Assembly: GCA_905182985.1 (NCBI GenBank)
Contig: CAJJDN010000076.1
Location: 115,522-179,521 of the forward strand
Length of the DNA: 64,000 nt
Reading direction: 5' to 3'
Source of the DNA: Paramecium sonneborni
Taxonomy: Eukaryota; Ciliophora; Oligohymenophorea; Peniculida; Parameciidae
The notes beneath the pieces are model-generated. The model saw only the letters and a program-made list of their open reading frames with translations, did no database searches and had not been told where the DNA came from. Shown here piece after piece: positions 63,815 to 64,000 of the stretch. A program made the translations under genes and the position numbers. Position 1 is the first letter of the stretch. The number at the start of each line of letters is the position of its first letter.

Positions 63815-64000
63815 TCAATTCTTAGTTTGCAAATTATTAAGATCAAACATCTAATTAAGCCATAAGTTTATTCCCTTTATGGATGTCTTTATATGTTTCA
63901 CTTATCCAGCCTTATCAGCAACTGCTTTTAAGTGGGAAGCAACTTAAGCAAATACTTATGCATTTGCATTTATTATCTACTTAATTAATTTTACTATATT
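63815..64000 (-). CDS. Partial gene, C-terminus of unknown protein
   Basis: An open minus-strand frame runs in from the right edge and ends LWLNQMFDLNNLQTKN before TGA 63815-63817. The visible residues include NANAQVFAQVASHLKAVADK and are helical. The start lies outside the window. Confidence 0.5.

Overview
The window reads as ciliate macronuclear DNA of the Paramecium type. It is strongly AT-rich. Genes only stay open if TAA and TAG are read as glutamine and TGA as the single stop (genetic code 6). Introns are mostly 20-35 nt GT...AG, genes are a few tens of bases apart, and families typical of Paramecium are present (trichocyst matrix proteins, CDPK, SRPK, CK1-like and hybrid histidine kinases, PG-rich ciliary proteins). 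Every gene model below was translated by eye with code 6, and introns were chosen by reading-frame continuity. With only one stop codon, long open frames arise by chance, so calls rest on recognisable domains or on frames that connect across plausible mini-introns.

Layout. 1-2700: an 876-base N gap flanked by the same 114 bp, with weak ORF fragments. 2.7-8.9 kb: an SLC30A9-like transporter (its 5' part duplicated), a Derlin, a leucine-rich-repeat protein and a coiled protein. 9.2-12.7 kb: a one-TM protein, a possible flippase relic and a small HTH protein. 13.3-19.4 kb: a small protein, a CDPK back to back with an MGTCS protein, a PG-rich ciliary protein and an SR-protein kinase. 19.5-24.9 kb: a mitochondrial-type protein, a trichocyst matrix protein, a RING-like protein, a small membrane protein and a CK1-family kinase. 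24.9-29.4 kb: an unknown phosphoprotein-like gene divergent from a pseudokinase, both partly duplicated. 30-38 kb: a trichocyst-type secreted protein, a DUSP-USP deubiquitinase, two unknowns, an F-BAR/PH-like protein and an RS-rich RRM-like protein. 38-42 kb: a UBTD-type ubiquitin-domain protein and a long coiled-coil protein. 42.5-48.2 kb: a hybrid histidine kinase, a TGA-interrupted region and an eIF3j-like protein. 48.4-54.7 kb: a divergent histone H3, a coiled-coil protein and two class-3 lipases. 55-64 kb: coiled-coil genes, a TALE-type homeodomain protein and an unclassified gene.

At seven places a single N joins two copies of the same 1.1-1.3 kb sequence (N at 3630, 26360, 39450, 46155, 51606, 57389, 59318). 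The copies look identical and cut through genes so that one copy is truncated at the N. The simplest reading is that neighbouring contigs overlap and were joined without merging. The partial gene copies are therefore listed as assembly duplicates, not paralogues.

The genes do not form one pathway, and neighbours look functionally unrelated, as is usual for Paramecium. The points most worth a second look are the divergent H3 variant, the TALE homeodomain protein, the pseudokinase, several over-long intron-like inserts that could be unexcised IESs, and stretches where in-frame TGA interrupts otherwise good coding frames. No tRNA, rRNA, CRISPR, telomere repeat or classical transposon was seen.
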